From contig OZ248345.1 of assembly GCA_965234365.1 (NCBI GenBank), forward strand, positions 1-64,000: a stretch of DNA of 64,000 nucleotides. The letters run 5' to 3'. The stretch is from Planktophila grossartii. GTDB lineage: Bacteria > Actinomycetota > Actinomycetes > Nanopelagicales > Nanopelagicaceae. A program made the position numbers and the translations under genes. This document shows, piece after piece, positions 1 to 8,368 of the stretch. Within the stretch, counting starts at the first letter, position 1. Each line of letters opens with the position of its first letter. The notes under the pieces were generated by a model. That model was not told the DNA's origin. It saw only the letters and a program-made list of their open reading frames with translations, and ran no database searches.

Positions 1-1404
1 ATGGCAGTAGTTGGCGTCGAGCTAACTGAGCTCTGGGATCGCGTCGTCGAGCATGTCTCGGCCGGCGAACCCCAGCATCGCGCCTTCTTAGCGATGACTA
101 AGCCCCTAGGTCTTCTACAAAACGAGGGTGGCGCCACCAGTCTCTTGGTCGCAGCGCCCAACGCCTTCGCGAAAGATGTTCTCGAATCCCGACTTCGCAC
201 AGTCGTCAACGAAGTGCTCACAAAAGAGCTCGGTGAAAAAGCAAATATCGCAGTGATGGTCGATGAAACTATCGAACTCGCAGATCTGCCGGCACCAACT
301 ATTGCAATTGAAACCGCAGCACCACGTCCAGGTACAGGTCGCGACGATGAAAGTGTTCGCAAATCTGACGAACCTTCACAACTTAATGCGCGCTACATTT
401 TTGAAACATTTGTTATCGGTGCATCAAACCGTTTCGCACATGCCGCAGCTGTTGCAGTCGCCGAAGCTCCAGCGAAGGCATACAACCCACTCTTTATCTA
501 CGGTGAATCAGGTTTAGGTAAGACTCACTTGCTCCACGCAATTGGTGCCTATGCAAAAGAGTTATATGGCAATGTCCGTGTGCGCTACGTTTCATCTGAA
601 GAGTTCACTAACGACTTTATTAACTCGATTCGCGACGATAAAGCAACAGCTTTCCAGCGTCGTTATCGCGACCTCGACATCTTGCTCGTTGATGACATTC
701 AATTTTTAGAGAATAAAGAACGTACACAGGAAGAGTTCTTCCATACTTTCAATACGCTCTATAACGCTAATAAACAAATAGTTATTTCATCTGACCGCCC
801 ACCTAAACAGTTAACAACTCTTGAAGATCGTTTACGTTCACGGTTCGAGTGGGGTTTGATTACAGATATTCAGCCACCTGAACTTGAAACCCGTATTGCA
901 ATTCTTCGCAAGAAAGCTGCGCAAGATAAATTGAATGCACCAGATGATGTTCTTGAATTTATCGCTTCAAAGATTTCTACCAACATCCGCGAGCTCGAAG
1001 GTGCTCTGATTCGCGTTACCGCTTTCGCATCTTTGAACCGCCAAGTTGTTGATATGGGTCTTGCTGAAATTGTTCTCAAGGATTTGATTCCAAATGAAGT
1101 TAACTCAGAAATCACTGCACCAACAATCATGGCTCAGACCGCCGCCTATTACAGCTTTACTATCGACGACCTTTGTGGAACATCTCGCTCACGAGCGCTG
1201 GTAAATGCTCGCCAGATTGCGATGTACCTCTGTCGCGAACTTACTGAACTTTCTCTTCCAAAGATCGGCCAGACATTTGGCGGCCGCGATCACACCACCG
1301 TGATGCATGCCGACCGAAAGATCCGTGAGCTTATGGCTGAGCGCCGCTCGATCTATAACCAGGTCAATGAGTTGACCACCCGTATTAAGCAGCAGACCAA
1401 ATAA
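1..1404 (+). CDS. dnaA: Chromosomal replication initiator DnaA
   Basis: DnaA binds DnaA boxes at oriC, opens the duplex and loads the helicase. The 467-residue protein has a short N-terminal domain I, a short linker (about 90-130; high-GC actinobacteria such as Streptomyces have a much longer one), an AAA+ ATPase domain with Walker A GESGLGKT (168-175) and Walker B LLVDDIQFL, and a C-terminal domain IV with the family signature GRDHTTVMHADRKI. The ATG is base 1 of the window, so its promoter and any upstream boxes are not visible. Next comes oriC and then dnaN, the standard bacterial order. Identity is certain; the start is taken as given because nothing upstream can be read. Confidence 0.98.
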   Translation: MAVVGVELTELWDRVVEHVSAGEPQHRAFLAMTKPLGLLQNEGGATSLLVAAPNAFAKDVLESRLRTVVNEVLTKELGEKANIAVMVDETIELADLPAPTIAIETAAPRPGTGRDDESVRKSDEPSQLNARYIFETFVIGASNRFAHAAAVAVAEAPAKAYNPLFIYGESGLGKTHLLHAIGAYAKELYGNVRVRYVSSEEFTNDFINSIRDDKATAFQRRYRDLDILLVDDIQFLENKERTQEEFFHTFNTLYNANKQIVISSDRPPKQLTTLEDRLRSRFEWGLITDIQPPELETRIAILRKKAAQDKLNAPDDVLEFIASKISTNIRELEGALIRVTAFASLNRQVVDMGLAEIVLKDLIPNEVNSEITAPTIMAQTAAYYSFTIDDLCGTSRSRALVNARQIAMYLCRELTELSLPKIGQTFGGRDHTTVMHADRKIRELMAERRSIYNQVNELTTRIKQQTK

Positions 1405-1773
1405 TTCAAGATTTCCTCAAATAGGGGTTATGTCCGTTTTCACCCTCTTTACCCCCAGATGGGGATAACCTGTGGATAACTGTGGATATTGGCGCCATTT
1501 ATGTGGGTAACCGCAGTTGATAAGCGCACTAAGAGATCGGAGGGTAGGAATGGCTACAACGCCACACATCTTTACCCACAGCTCACTCGGCGTTTCCCAC
1601 AGCGCGACAAAGGTAAATCAAGGCTCTGGCCTGCGCTTTTACCTGATTTCCACAGCTTTCCGCCGCGGTTACTACTACTACCTTTATATATACAAATCCC
1701 GTTTCCAAGCGGACCGCTTCCACATTAGATTTCCACTACTACAAACTACCTACATGGATCCGAGGGCTACGGC
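1405..1773. other. oriC: Replication origin oriC (dnaA-dnaN intergenic)
   Basis: This 369-base gap is the largest gene-free stretch in the window. DnaA-box-like 9-mers are visible in both orientations: TGTGGATAA at 1471, TGTGGATAT at 1481, TGTGGGTAA at 1502, TTACCCACA at 1572, TTCCCACA near 1594 and TTTCCACAG at 1647. An AT-rich stretch follows at about 1682-1696. Position between dnaA and dnaN, box density and the AT-rich element agree with a bacterial origin. The small open frames that cross it show no protein-like features. Confidence 0.93.
1644..1697 (+). other. Basal unwinding element: DnaA box, GC clamp, DnaA-trio, AT-rich DUE
   Basis: In order: a DnaA-box-like TTTCCACAG (1647-1655), a GC-rich spacer (1660-1668), a run of CTA/ACT triplets ACTACTACTA (1671-1680), then CTTTATATATAC (1682-1693). 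In Bacillus subtilis the same layout (box, GC-rich spacer, repeated 3'-GAT-5' trinucleotides on the bound strand, AT-rich DNA) is the DnaA-trio element where DnaA strands engage single-stranded DNA. A second triplet run (CCACTACTAC, 1733-1742) lies just before dnaN. The function here is inferred from the layout. Confidence 0.7.
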
Positions 1774-2904
1774 GTGAAATTTACTGTTGATCAAAATTCT
1801 TTAACAGATGGAGTGAATTGGGTTTCTCGAAGCCTCTCCACACGCCCTATTAAAACCGAGCTTCTCGGAATCAAGATCGATGCAACCGGCGATGAAGTAA
1901 TCCTTAGTGGTTCAGATTTAGAGACATCTTCTAAAGCAAATTTTAAAGCAGATATTTTAGAGAAGGGTGCAGTACTAGTCCCCGGAAAGCTACTTGCGGA
2001 GATCTGTCGCTCGCTTCCTAGTAAACCAATTTCAATAACGCTCGACGGAACACGAGTATTAGTGACATCAGGTTCTGCAAAATTTACTCTTCCAACACTT
2101 TCACTTTCAGAGTACCCAAACCTTCCAGAGCTTCCTGAAACAACCGGGACAGTTGCGAGCGATACTTTTGCAACAGCAGTAGCACAGGTTGCAATCGCTG
2201 CGGGCCGCGATGATTCACTACCAACACTTACTGGTGTTCATGTTGAAATCACCGAAGAGACAATCACACTTGCTGCAACCGACCGCTACCGTCTTGCGGT
2301 TCGCGAATTTAATTGGAACCCAGCAACACCAGGTTTCTCAACATCAGCACTGATGCGCGCTCGCACATTAGCTGATGCTGCTAAATCACTCGTCGGCTCA
2401 AAAAACGTTTCACTTTCATTTGCACCCACAACATCAAATGATCGCCTTGCTGGATTTAGTGGCGATGGCAAAACAATGACTTCACGTATGTTAGATGGAA
2501 CATTTCCTCCATATCGCCACTTACTACCAACTGATTCAGTAACCACTGCAGTTGTAGAAGTTGCTCCATTCCTTGACTCTGTTCGCCGCGTCGCGCTCGT
2601 TACAGATAAAACCGTTCCACTGCGTCTTGAATTTAAAGATGGCGGAGTATCACTCGAAGCAGGAGCTGGCGAAGAAGCGCAAGCAACCGAAACAATCGAT
2701 GTACTTCTTAACGGCGAGCCAATTTCAATCGCATTTAACCCTGTCTTCTTAGCTGATGGTCTTCAGGCAGTTGGAACACCATTTGTTCAGATCTCATTTA
2801 CCGGCTCCAACAAACCGGCGATCCTCACTGGCCGCACCGAACCCAACGGCGCATCCATCGAGAACTACCGCTACCTGTTGATGCCTATGCGTTACGCCTC
2901 TTAA
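1774..2904 (+). CDS. dnaN: DNA polymerase III beta sliding clamp
   Basis: This encodes the ring-shaped processivity clamp that holds DNA polymerase III on DNA and also recruits repair and regulatory proteins. The 376-residue length and the three repeated beta-clamp domains fit the family; the C-terminal end NYRYLLMPMR is the typical clamp terminus (consensus Y-x-x-x-x-M-P-M-R). The GTG start at 1774 is preceded by GAGGG about 10 bases upstream and gives the expected N-terminus MKFTVDQNSL. It lies between oriC and recF, and only 12 bases separate it from recF, so the two are probably co-transcribed. Confidence 0.97.
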   Translation: MKFTVDQNSLTDGVNWVSRSLSTRPIKTELLGIKIDATGDEVILSGSDLETSSKANFKADILEKGAVLVPGKLLAEICRSLPSKPISITLDGTRVLVTSGSAKFTLPTLSLSEYPNLPELPETTGTVASDTFATAVAQVAIAAGRDDSLPTLTGVHVEITEETITLAATDRYRLAVREFNWNPATPGFSTSALMRARTLADAAKSLVGSKNVSLSFAPTTSNDRLAGFSGDGKTMTSRMLDGTFPPYRHLLPTDSVTTAVVEVAPFLDSVRRVALVTDKTVPLRLEFKDGGVSLEAGAGEEAQATETIDVLLNGEPISIAFNPVFLADGLQAVGTPFVQISFTGSNKPAILTGRTEPNGASIENYRYLLMPMRYAS

Positions 2905-2916
2905 CAAGGCACCCAC

Positions 2917-4002
2917 ATGCGCGTACTTAAGCTAGCGCTGACCAATTTCCGCTCCTATAAAAACCTCGAGCTGGAATTTCCGGCTGGCCCCACAACATTT
3001 ATCGGCAATAACGGCAGCGGCAAAACAAATATCGCCGAGAGCCTTATCTATCTTGCCTATCTATCTTCACACCGCGTTTCAAATAATCAACCACTTATTT
3101 CACTAGGTGCAGATCAAGCGATCATCCGCGCAGAAATCGAGAGCCAGGGCCGCACATTGCAAGTAGATCTTGAGATCAATGCCAATAAAGCAAACCGCGC
3201 ACGATTAAACGGCAACCCTGTTAAATCACAACGCGAAATTTTGGGCGCTCTGCAAACTATCTACTTCTCTCCTGAAGACCTTGATTTAGTTCGCGGCGAA
3301 CCCACACACCGCCGCGACTTTTTAGACAAACTTCTCATTACTCAATCACCACGCCTTGCTGGAGTTATCTCTGATTATGAGCGCGTTGTAAAACAGCGAA
3401 ACACTTTGTTAAAAACCCGTGCTCCCGAAAACGCACTAGTTCCATGGACAGAACAACTCATTACCTACGGCGCACAACTATCTGCTGAGCGAATTAAATT
3501 AGTTGATGACTTAAACCCCTATGTCACCGCAAACTATAAAAATTTGAATGAGGTAAAAGCTGCATCGATCTCATATAAATCTTCAACAGATAACTTATCC
3601 GCAGACGTTACGCACAATGTGGAAATCTTGACTGCGCGACAAATCGAAGTTGCGCGACAAGAACAAGAGCGCGGAGTTTCCTTGATCGGTCCACACCGCG
3701 ACGACCTACATCTACAACTCGGCGACTTTCCTGCAAAAGGTTATGCAAGCCACGGCGAATCCTGGTCGATGGCAATCTCACTCCGTATTGGTTCATATAA
3801 CTTATTAAAATCAGAGGGCGCTGAACCCGTTTTAATCCTGGATGATATTTTCGCTGAGCTCGATACTGCTCGCCGCCAACAACTGACATCAGTTACCCAG
3901 ATGGCCGAGCAAACTTTTATCACCGCAGCTGTTGAAAGCGATTTACCTGCAGAGCTACTATCAACCAAGTTCTATGTAACTCCAGGGGAGGCCAAGAGAT
4001 GA
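2917..4002 (+). CDS. recF: DNA replication and repair protein RecF
   Basis: RecF is an SMC-like ATPase that helps load RecA at single-strand gaps. It has 361 residues with Walker A GNNGSGKT (30-37), the ABC/SMC-type signature region around SLIGPHRDD and Walker B VLILDDIFAELD near the C-terminus. It follows dnaN closely, and its stop overlaps the ATG of the next gene (ATGA), which suggests translational coupling. Length and motif order are normal for the family. Confidence 0.96.
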   Translation: MRVLKLALTNFRSYKNLELEFPAGPTTFIGNNGSGKTNIAESLIYLAYLSSHRVSNNQPLISLGADQAIIRAEIESQGRTLQVDLEINANKANRARLNGNPVKSQREILGALQTIYFSPEDLDLVRGEPTHRRDFLDKLLITQSPRLAGVISDYERVVKQRNTLLKTRAPENALVPWTEQLITYGAQLSAERIKLVDDLNPYVTANYKNLNEVKAASISYKSSTDNLSADVTHNVEILTARQIEVARQEQERGVSLIGPHRDDLHLQLGDFPAKGYASHGESWSMAISLRIGSYNLLKSEGAEPVLILDDIFAELDTARRQQLTSVTQMAEQTFITAAVESDLPAELLSTKFYVTPGEAKR

Positions 4003-4451
4003 GCAAACGCGATCTCGCCCACGACCTCTTCCAAAGTTATAAAACCGGATTCACTAAAAAGAAGAAGGTCATCGAGGAACGCACCCAAACCCCCGGCGAC
4101 CCAACCTTGATCGCCAATGTTCTTAGCGACCTCATCCAGCAACGCGACTGGGATTCCGGCCTCGCCGAAGGAACTTTGTTCGCCACCTGGGCCCAAGTCG
4201 TCGGCCCCGAGATCGGCCAGCACACCACACCTTTATCTATGCTCGACGGGCGCCTTCTGGTCCAATGCTCATCGACCGCCTGGGCCACCCAACTCAACCT
4301 CGTTGGGCCATCACTGCTCGAGAAGATCCGCTCGAGCGCACCAGGTGCCCTAGTGGAATCCCTAGATTTCATCGGCCCTCAGGCTCCTTCCTGGAAGCGC
4401 GGCCTCCGCACCATCTCCAACGGGCGCGGCCCAAGGGACACATACGGTTAG
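3999..4451 (+). CDS. DUF721 / DciA-family replication protein
   Basis: A 150-residue protein of the DUF721 family, encoded next to recF in most actinobacteria. DciA-type members act as loaders or partners of the replicative helicase DnaB in bacteria lacking DnaC. The conserved core covers about residues 45-130 (ATWAQVVGPEIGQHTTPL, then LLVQCSSTAWATQLN). The N-terminal third is basic and lysine-rich. The start codon overlaps the recF stop (ATGA) and has a GGGGAGG ribosome site 11 bases upstream. The family is clear; the helicase-loading role is from relatives and not shown by the sequence. Confidence 0.88.
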   Translation: MSKRDLAHDLFQSYKTGFTKKKKVIEERTQTPGDPTLIANVLSDLIQQRDWDSGLAEGTLFATWAQVVGPEIGQHTTPLSMLDGRLLVQCSSTAWATQLNLVGPSLLEKIRSSAPGALVESLDFIGPQAPSWKRGLRTISNGRGPRDTYG

Positions 4452-4480
4452 AGGCGTACGGCGCTCAGTTTTATAAAGCT

Positions 4481-4536
4481 TGGAATTTCGGAAGCAAAAG
4501 TTGTGCGCGAAGCAAGCAGTTTTGCGTGGAATTCCA
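4481..4536. repeat. Nested inverted repeat between the DciA gene and dnaK
   Basis: Two nested inverted repeats are visible: outer arms TGGAATT (4481-4487) and AATTCCA (4530-4536), inner arms GCAAAA (4494-4499) and TTTTGC (4520-4525), with about 20 bases in the loop. No T-run follows, so it is not a standard terminator. It could fold in the 3' end of the dnaN-recF-dciA mRNA. No function is known. Confidence 0.45.
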
Positions 4537-4578
4537 GCGGAATAAAACTGACCCTGTAGATGTTCAACCCTATGTAAA

Positions 4579-4622
4579 CCTGAGTCGCCTCGACTCAACT
4601 CTTTGCGTAGAATCGACTCAGG
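4579..4622 (+). promoter_or_regulatory. Tandem HAIR operators (HspR sites) over the dnaK promoter
   Basis: HspR binds inverted repeats close to CTTGAGT-N7-ACTCAAG (HAIR). The first site is CCTGAGT-N7-ACTCAAC (4579-4599). The second is TTTGCGT-N7-ACTCAGG (4602-4622), with a weaker left arm. A -10 hexamer TAGAAT (4608-4613) lies inside the second site, so bound HspR would cover the promoter core. The gene for HspR is the last of this operon, which closes the usual autoregulatory loop. Confidence 0.85.
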
Positions 4623-4686
4623 TTACAAAGCCTCGACCCAGATCGGCTCGAGAGATCGTTTATTGAAATGAAGAAGGAGCAACACA

Positions 4687-6522
4687 ATGGCTAGAGCAGT
4701 CGGAATCGACTTAGGAACAACAAATAGCTGCGTATCAGTACTCGAAGGTGGAGAACCAACGGTTATTGCAAATGCAGAAGGCGCTCGCACAACCCCATCG
4801 ATCGTCGCATTCGCAAAGAATGGCGAAGTTCTCGTCGGTGAAGTTGCAAAGCGTCAGTCAGTGACAAACGTTGAACGCACAATTCGTTCCGTTAAGCGTC
4901 ACATGGGTACTAACTGGACGATGGATATCGACGGTAAGAAGTACACACCACAAGAAATTTCAGCGCGCGTTCTACAAAAGTTAAAGCGCGATGCAGAGGC
5001 GTATCTCGGCGAAACAGTAACGGATGCTGTAATTACAGTTCCTGCTTACTTCAATGATGCACAGCGCCAAGCAACAAAAGAAGCTGGCGAAATCGCAGGC
5101 CTCAACGTTCTTCGTATTATCAACGAACCAACTGCAGCAGCACTTGCATACGGTCTCGACAAAGCAGATCAAGAACAGACAATTCTCGTATTCGACCTTG
5201 GTGGCGGAACATTCGACGTTTCACTCCTTGAAATCGGTGACGGTGTTGTAGAAGTTAAAGCAACCAACGGTGATAACAACCTCGGTGGCGATGACTGGGA
5301 TCAATCACTTGTTGATCACCTTGTAAAGACATTCGGATCTGCAAATGGCATCGACCTTACAAAGGACAAGATGGCAATGCAGCGTATCCGCGAAGCTGCT
5401 GAAAAGGCGAAGATCGAACTTTCATCTTCACAATCAGCAACTATCAACCTTCCATACATCACAGTTGATTCAGAGAAGAACCCACTGTTCCTCGATGAAA
5501 CAATTACTCGCGCACAGTTCCAGTCATTGACTGCAGATCTTCTCGAGCGATGCAAGAAGCCATTCCAAGCAGTCCTTAAAGATGCTGGAATTCCAATTGC
5601 AAATATTCACTCAGTAGTTCTCGTCGGTGGATCAACTCGTATGCCAGCTGTCGTTGACTTAGTTCGCGAATTAACTGGCGGAAAAGAGCCAAATAAGGGC
5701 GTAAATCCTGATGAAGTAGTTGCAGTTGGTGCATCACTTCAAGCTGGTGTTCTTAAGGGTGAAGTAAAGGATGTATTGCTTCTCGACGTCACACCACTTT
5801 CTCTTGGTATCGAAACCAAGGGTGGAGTTATGACAAAGTTGATCGAGCGCAACACAACTATTCCTACAAAGCGTTCTGAAATCTTTACAACTGCTGATGA
5901 CAATCAGCCAGCTGTTCAGATCCAGGCTTACCAAGGTGAGCGCGAGATGGCTGCATATAACAAGAAGCTCGGCATGTTCGAGCTCACTGGAATTGCACCA
6001 GCTCCACGCGGAGTCCCACAAGTTGAAGTTACTTTCGATATCGATGCAAACGGAATCGTTCATGTATCTGCGAAGGATCTTGCAACAGGTAAAGAGCAGG
6101 GAATGACCATCACTGGTGGTTCAGCTCTCTCTAAGGATGAGATCGCACAGATGATGGCTGATGCTGAAGCACACGCTAATGAAGATAAGCAGCGTCGTGA
6201 AGAAGCAGAAATCCGTAACACAGGTGACTCACTTGTCTACCAGACAGAGAAGTTCCTTGCTGATAACGCAGATAAGTTCACCGAAGGTGAAGCTGCAACT
6301 AAGAAGGCTGAACTCGATGAAGCACTCGCTGCGTTGAAGACAGATCTCGGTGGAGCTAACTTCGAATCAATTAAGTCAAACACTGAAAAGGTTTCGACTA
6401 TCTCTCAGGCACTCGGTGCACTGATGTATGCAAGCGCATCTGCTCAGGCAGAAGGTGCATCAGCAGGATCTGAAGATCATGTGGAAGATGCAGAAGTTAT
6501 CGACGCTGAAGAAGCTAACTAA
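4687..6522 (+). CDS. dnaK: Chaperone DnaK (Hsp70)
   Basis: The ATP-dependent Hsp70 chaperone of the cytoplasm. At 611 residues it has the N-terminal signature GIDLGTTNSCVSVLEGG, the second signature IFDLGGGTFDVSLLE-like region (VFDLGGGTFDVSLL), the third VVLVGGSTRMPAV, then the substrate-binding domain and an acidic C-terminal tail ending in EEAN. A strong AAGGAG ribosome site lies 7 bases before the ATG. The stop overlaps the grpE start (TAATG). It is probably HspR-repressed through the upstream HAIR pair and induced by heat or unfolded protein. Confidence 0.99.
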   Translation: MARAVGIDLGTTNSCVSVLEGGEPTVIANAEGARTTPSIVAFAKNGEVLVGEVAKRQSVTNVERTIRSVKRHMGTNWTMDIDGKKYTPQEISARVLQKLKRDAEAYLGETVTDAVITVPAYFNDAQRQATKEAGEIAGLNVLRIINEPTAAALAYGLDKADQEQTILVFDLGGGTFDVSLLEIGDGVVEVKATNGDNNLGGDDWDQSLVDHLVKTFGSANGIDLTKDKMAMQRIREAAEKAKIELSSSQSATINLPYITVDSEKNPLFLDETITRAQFQSLTADLLERCKKPFQAVLKDAGIPIANIHSVVLVGGSTRMPAVVDLVRELTGGKEPNKGVNPDEVVAVGASLQAGVLKGEVKDVLLLDVTPLSLGIETKGGVMTKLIERNTTIPTKRSEIFTTADDNQPAVQIQAYQGEREMAAYNKKLGMFELTGIAPAPRGVPQVEVTFDIDANGIVHVSAKDLATGKEQGMTITGGSALSKDEIAQMMADAEAHANEDKQRREEAEIRNTGDSLVYQTEKFLADNADKFTEGEAATKKAELDEALAALKTDLGGANFESIKSNTEKVSTISQALGALMYASASAQAEGASAGSEDHVEDAEVIDAEEAN

Positions 6523-7028
6523 TGTCAGATGCAACAGATCAGGTTGTCGAGGAGACAACTCCTGTTGAAGAAGTAATTGAAGCTGTAGAAGAGGCAGCTG
6601 CACCGGGTCAGGAGACTGACCCGGTTGCAGCGCTCACAGCTGATTTACAACGACTTCAGGCTGAATATGCCAACTACCGCAAGCGTGTAGAACGTGACCG
6701 CGCTGTTGCTCACGAGCTCGCTATTGGTTCAGTTCTTACTGAACTTCTGGCAACTCTCGATGACATCGATCGCGCTGCTGACCACAACGAACTTACCGGT
6801 GGCTTCAAGGCTGTTGCAGATCAGCTTGCTGCAATCACCAACCGTTTCGGACTCGAAAAGTATGGAACTGAAGGCGAAGAGTTTGATCCGCAGATCCACG
6901 AAGCTTTATTACACGACACATCCACTGATGTGAAGGTTTCAACTGCATCAAAGATTCTGCAGCCTGGATATAAGTACAAAGAACGCATCTTGCGCCCAGC
7001 GCGCGTTGCAGTCACGGACCCAGAATAA
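6522..7028 (+). CDS. grpE: Nucleotide exchange factor GrpE
   Basis: GrpE releases ADP from DnaK. The 168-residue protein has an acidic N-terminal tail (about 1-35), a long coiled-coil helix (LQRLQAEYANYRKRVERDR) and the C-terminal beta domain with the typical GEEFDPQIHEAL and ILQPGYKYKERILRPARV segments. It starts inside the dnaK stop codon (TAATG), so translation is coupled. The order dnaK-grpE-dnaJ-hspR is the actinobacterial standard. Confidence 0.97.
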   Translation: MSDATDQVVEETTPVEEVIEAVEEAAAPGQETDPVAALTADLQRLQAEYANYRKRVERDRAVAHELAIGSVLTELLATLDDIDRAADHNELTGGFKAVADQLAAITNRFGLEKYGTEGEEFDPQIHEALLHDTSTDVKVSTASKILQPGYKYKERILRPARVAVTDPE

Positions 7029-7031
7029 AAA

Positions 7032-7961
7032 ATGGCCGCTAAAGACTTATATGAAAAGGATTTCTACAAGATCCTCGGCGTAGATAAGAAAGCATCTGCC
7101 GATGAGATTAAGAAGAAGTACCGTTCTTTAGCGCGCGATTTACACCCTGATAAAAATCAAGGTGATACAGCCCTGGAAGATAAGTTCAAGGCTGTCTCTG
7201 AGGCTTATGACATCTTGTCTGATTCAAAGAAGCGCGCTGAATACGATGAAGCTCGCTCTTATTACGAACGCGGTGGATTCCGCGCACCACAAGGTGGCGG
7301 AGGGCAGAACTTCCAAGGTGGAGATTTCTCCGACATCTTCGGTGGCGGAAACCCACAAGATATCTTCGCTAATTTATTCGGCGGCGGAGGTCGACGGGGC
7401 CCACGTAAAGGCAGCGACCTACAAACCGAAGCCACGATTACATTTAAAGAAGCAGTCTTCGGTACAACACTTGATCTCAAACTCAACACTGATGGGAACG
7501 GTCCACAGAATATTTCTGCACGCGTTCCTGCTGGTGTTAACGATGGTGCAAAGATTCGCGTTAAAGGAAAAGGCGCACCGGGTGAAGCAGGTCCGGGCGA
7601 TCTCTTCATTGAGCTAGAAGTAAAGCCCCATGCTACTTTTTCACGTAAAGGCGAGAACTTGTTATTAACTCTCCCTGTTACCTTTGCAGAAGCCGCACTT
7701 GGTGCAGATATTAAAGTTCCAACACTTTCCGGCGATGATGTCACTGTGCGTTTGGCAGCAGGTACACCAACTGGTCGCGTGCTTCGCGTTAAAGGTCGTG
7801 GAATTAAAAAAGGCGCAGTCACTGGCGACCTACTTGTCACCGTCGAAGTACAAGTTCCTCGTCGCGTTGAAGGTAAAGCAGAAGAAGCAATTAAGGCATT
7901 CGCTGCAGCGACTGCTGATCACGATATCCGTGCAGAATTTGTAGCTAAGGCAAAGTCATGA
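7032..7961 (+). CDS. dnaJ: DnaJ-family co-chaperone without zinc finger
   Basis: J-domain protein that stimulates DnaK ATPase and delivers substrates. The J domain (about 9-75) carries the essential HPD at 38-40; a Gly/Phe-rich linker follows (about 80-125), then two beta-sandwich substrate-binding domains. The CXXCXGXG zinc-finger repeats of classical DnaJ are missing and the 309-residue protein has no cysteine at all. The layout is therefore class B (CbpA/DnaJ2-like), although the gene sits in the dnaK operon. Its stop overlaps hspR (ATGA). The DnaJ role is sure; whether a zinc-finger DnaJ exists elsewhere cannot be seen here. Confidence 0.93.
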   Translation: MAAKDLYEKDFYKILGVDKKASADEIKKKYRSLARDLHPDKNQGDTALEDKFKAVSEAYDILSDSKKRAEYDEARSYYERGGFRAPQGGGGQNFQGGDFSDIFGGGNPQDIFANLFGGGGRRGPRKGSDLQTEATITFKEAVFGTTLDLKLNTDGNGPQNISARVPAGVNDGAKIRVKGKGAPGEAGPGDLFIELEVKPHATFSRKGENLLLTLPVTFAEAALGADIKVPTLSGDDVTVRLAAGTPTGRVLRVKGRGIKKGAVTGDLLVTVEVQVPRRVEGKAEEAIKAFAAATADHDIRAEFVAKAKS

Positions 7962-8353
7962 CAAAAGATCTTCCACACGAAGAGCATCCAGATGATGATG
8001 CAGGGTTATATGTAATTTCAGTAGCTGCAGAACTTTCTGGTCTGCACCCACAAACTCTTCGCCAGTACGACCGCTTAGGTTTAGTTTCACCTGATCGCAC
8101 AGTAGGTCGTAACCGTCGCTATTCACTTCGCGATATTGCATCTCTTCGCATGGTGCAACGACTTGTCGGTGAAGGAATCAATCACGCTGGCATCAAACGC
8201 ATCATCGAACTTGAAACAGCAATGGCTAACATGGCGGTGGAAGTTGCAAAGCTACGCATCGAAGTCGATGCGTTGATTGAACAAAACCCACCCAAAGGAT
8301 TAGCAACACGTAAGAAGCAAGATGTCATCATTTACAAAGAAGAAGATAAGTAG
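7958..8353 (+). CDS. hspR: MerR-family heat-shock repressor HspR
   Basis: HspR represses the dnaK operon by binding HAIR sequences, using DnaK as co-repressor in Streptomyces. The 131-residue protein has a MerR-type winged helix (about 20-85) with HPQTLRQYDRLGLVSPDRT and RRYSLRDIASLRMVQRL, then a short helical tail that ends in a lysine-rich stretch. The ATG overlaps the dnaJ stop. The two HAIR sites before dnaK support the assignment over other MerR proteins. Confidence 0.95.
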   Translation: MTKDLPHEEHPDDDAGLYVISVAAELSGLHPQTLRQYDRLGLVSPDRTVGRNRRYSLRDIASLRMVQRLVGEGINHAGIKRIIELETAMANMAVEVAKLRIEVDALIEQNPPKGLATRKKQDVIIYKEEDK

Positions 8354-8356
8354 AGA

Positions 8357-8362
8357 TAAGGT
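8357..8362 (+). promoter_or_regulatory. Leaderless -10 hexamer for pyrE (TAAGGT)
   Basis: TAAGGT is followed by exactly six bases and then the pyrE ATG. This spacing would put the transcript start at the first base of the start codon. The AAGG could instead act as a ribosome site for read-through from hspR, so both uses are possible. Confidence 0.5.
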
Positions 8363-8368
8363 CACCCC

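Noticed and set aside
1489..1777. Two overlapping open frames (79 and 86 codons) between dnaA and dnaN
   Set aside because: They run through the DnaA boxes and the AT-rich element and have low-complexity products with no family features; the region is oriC.
4265..4666. A 133-codon open frame across the DciA gene end and the dnaK promoter
   Set aside because: It lies in another frame of the DciA gene, then crosses the HAIR operators; the product has no recognisable pattern and is not a gyrB remnant.
7262..7840. A 192-codon antisense frame inside dnaJ
   Set aside because: Pro/Ser-rich shadow caused by the codon bias of dnaJ; no ribosome site and no family features.
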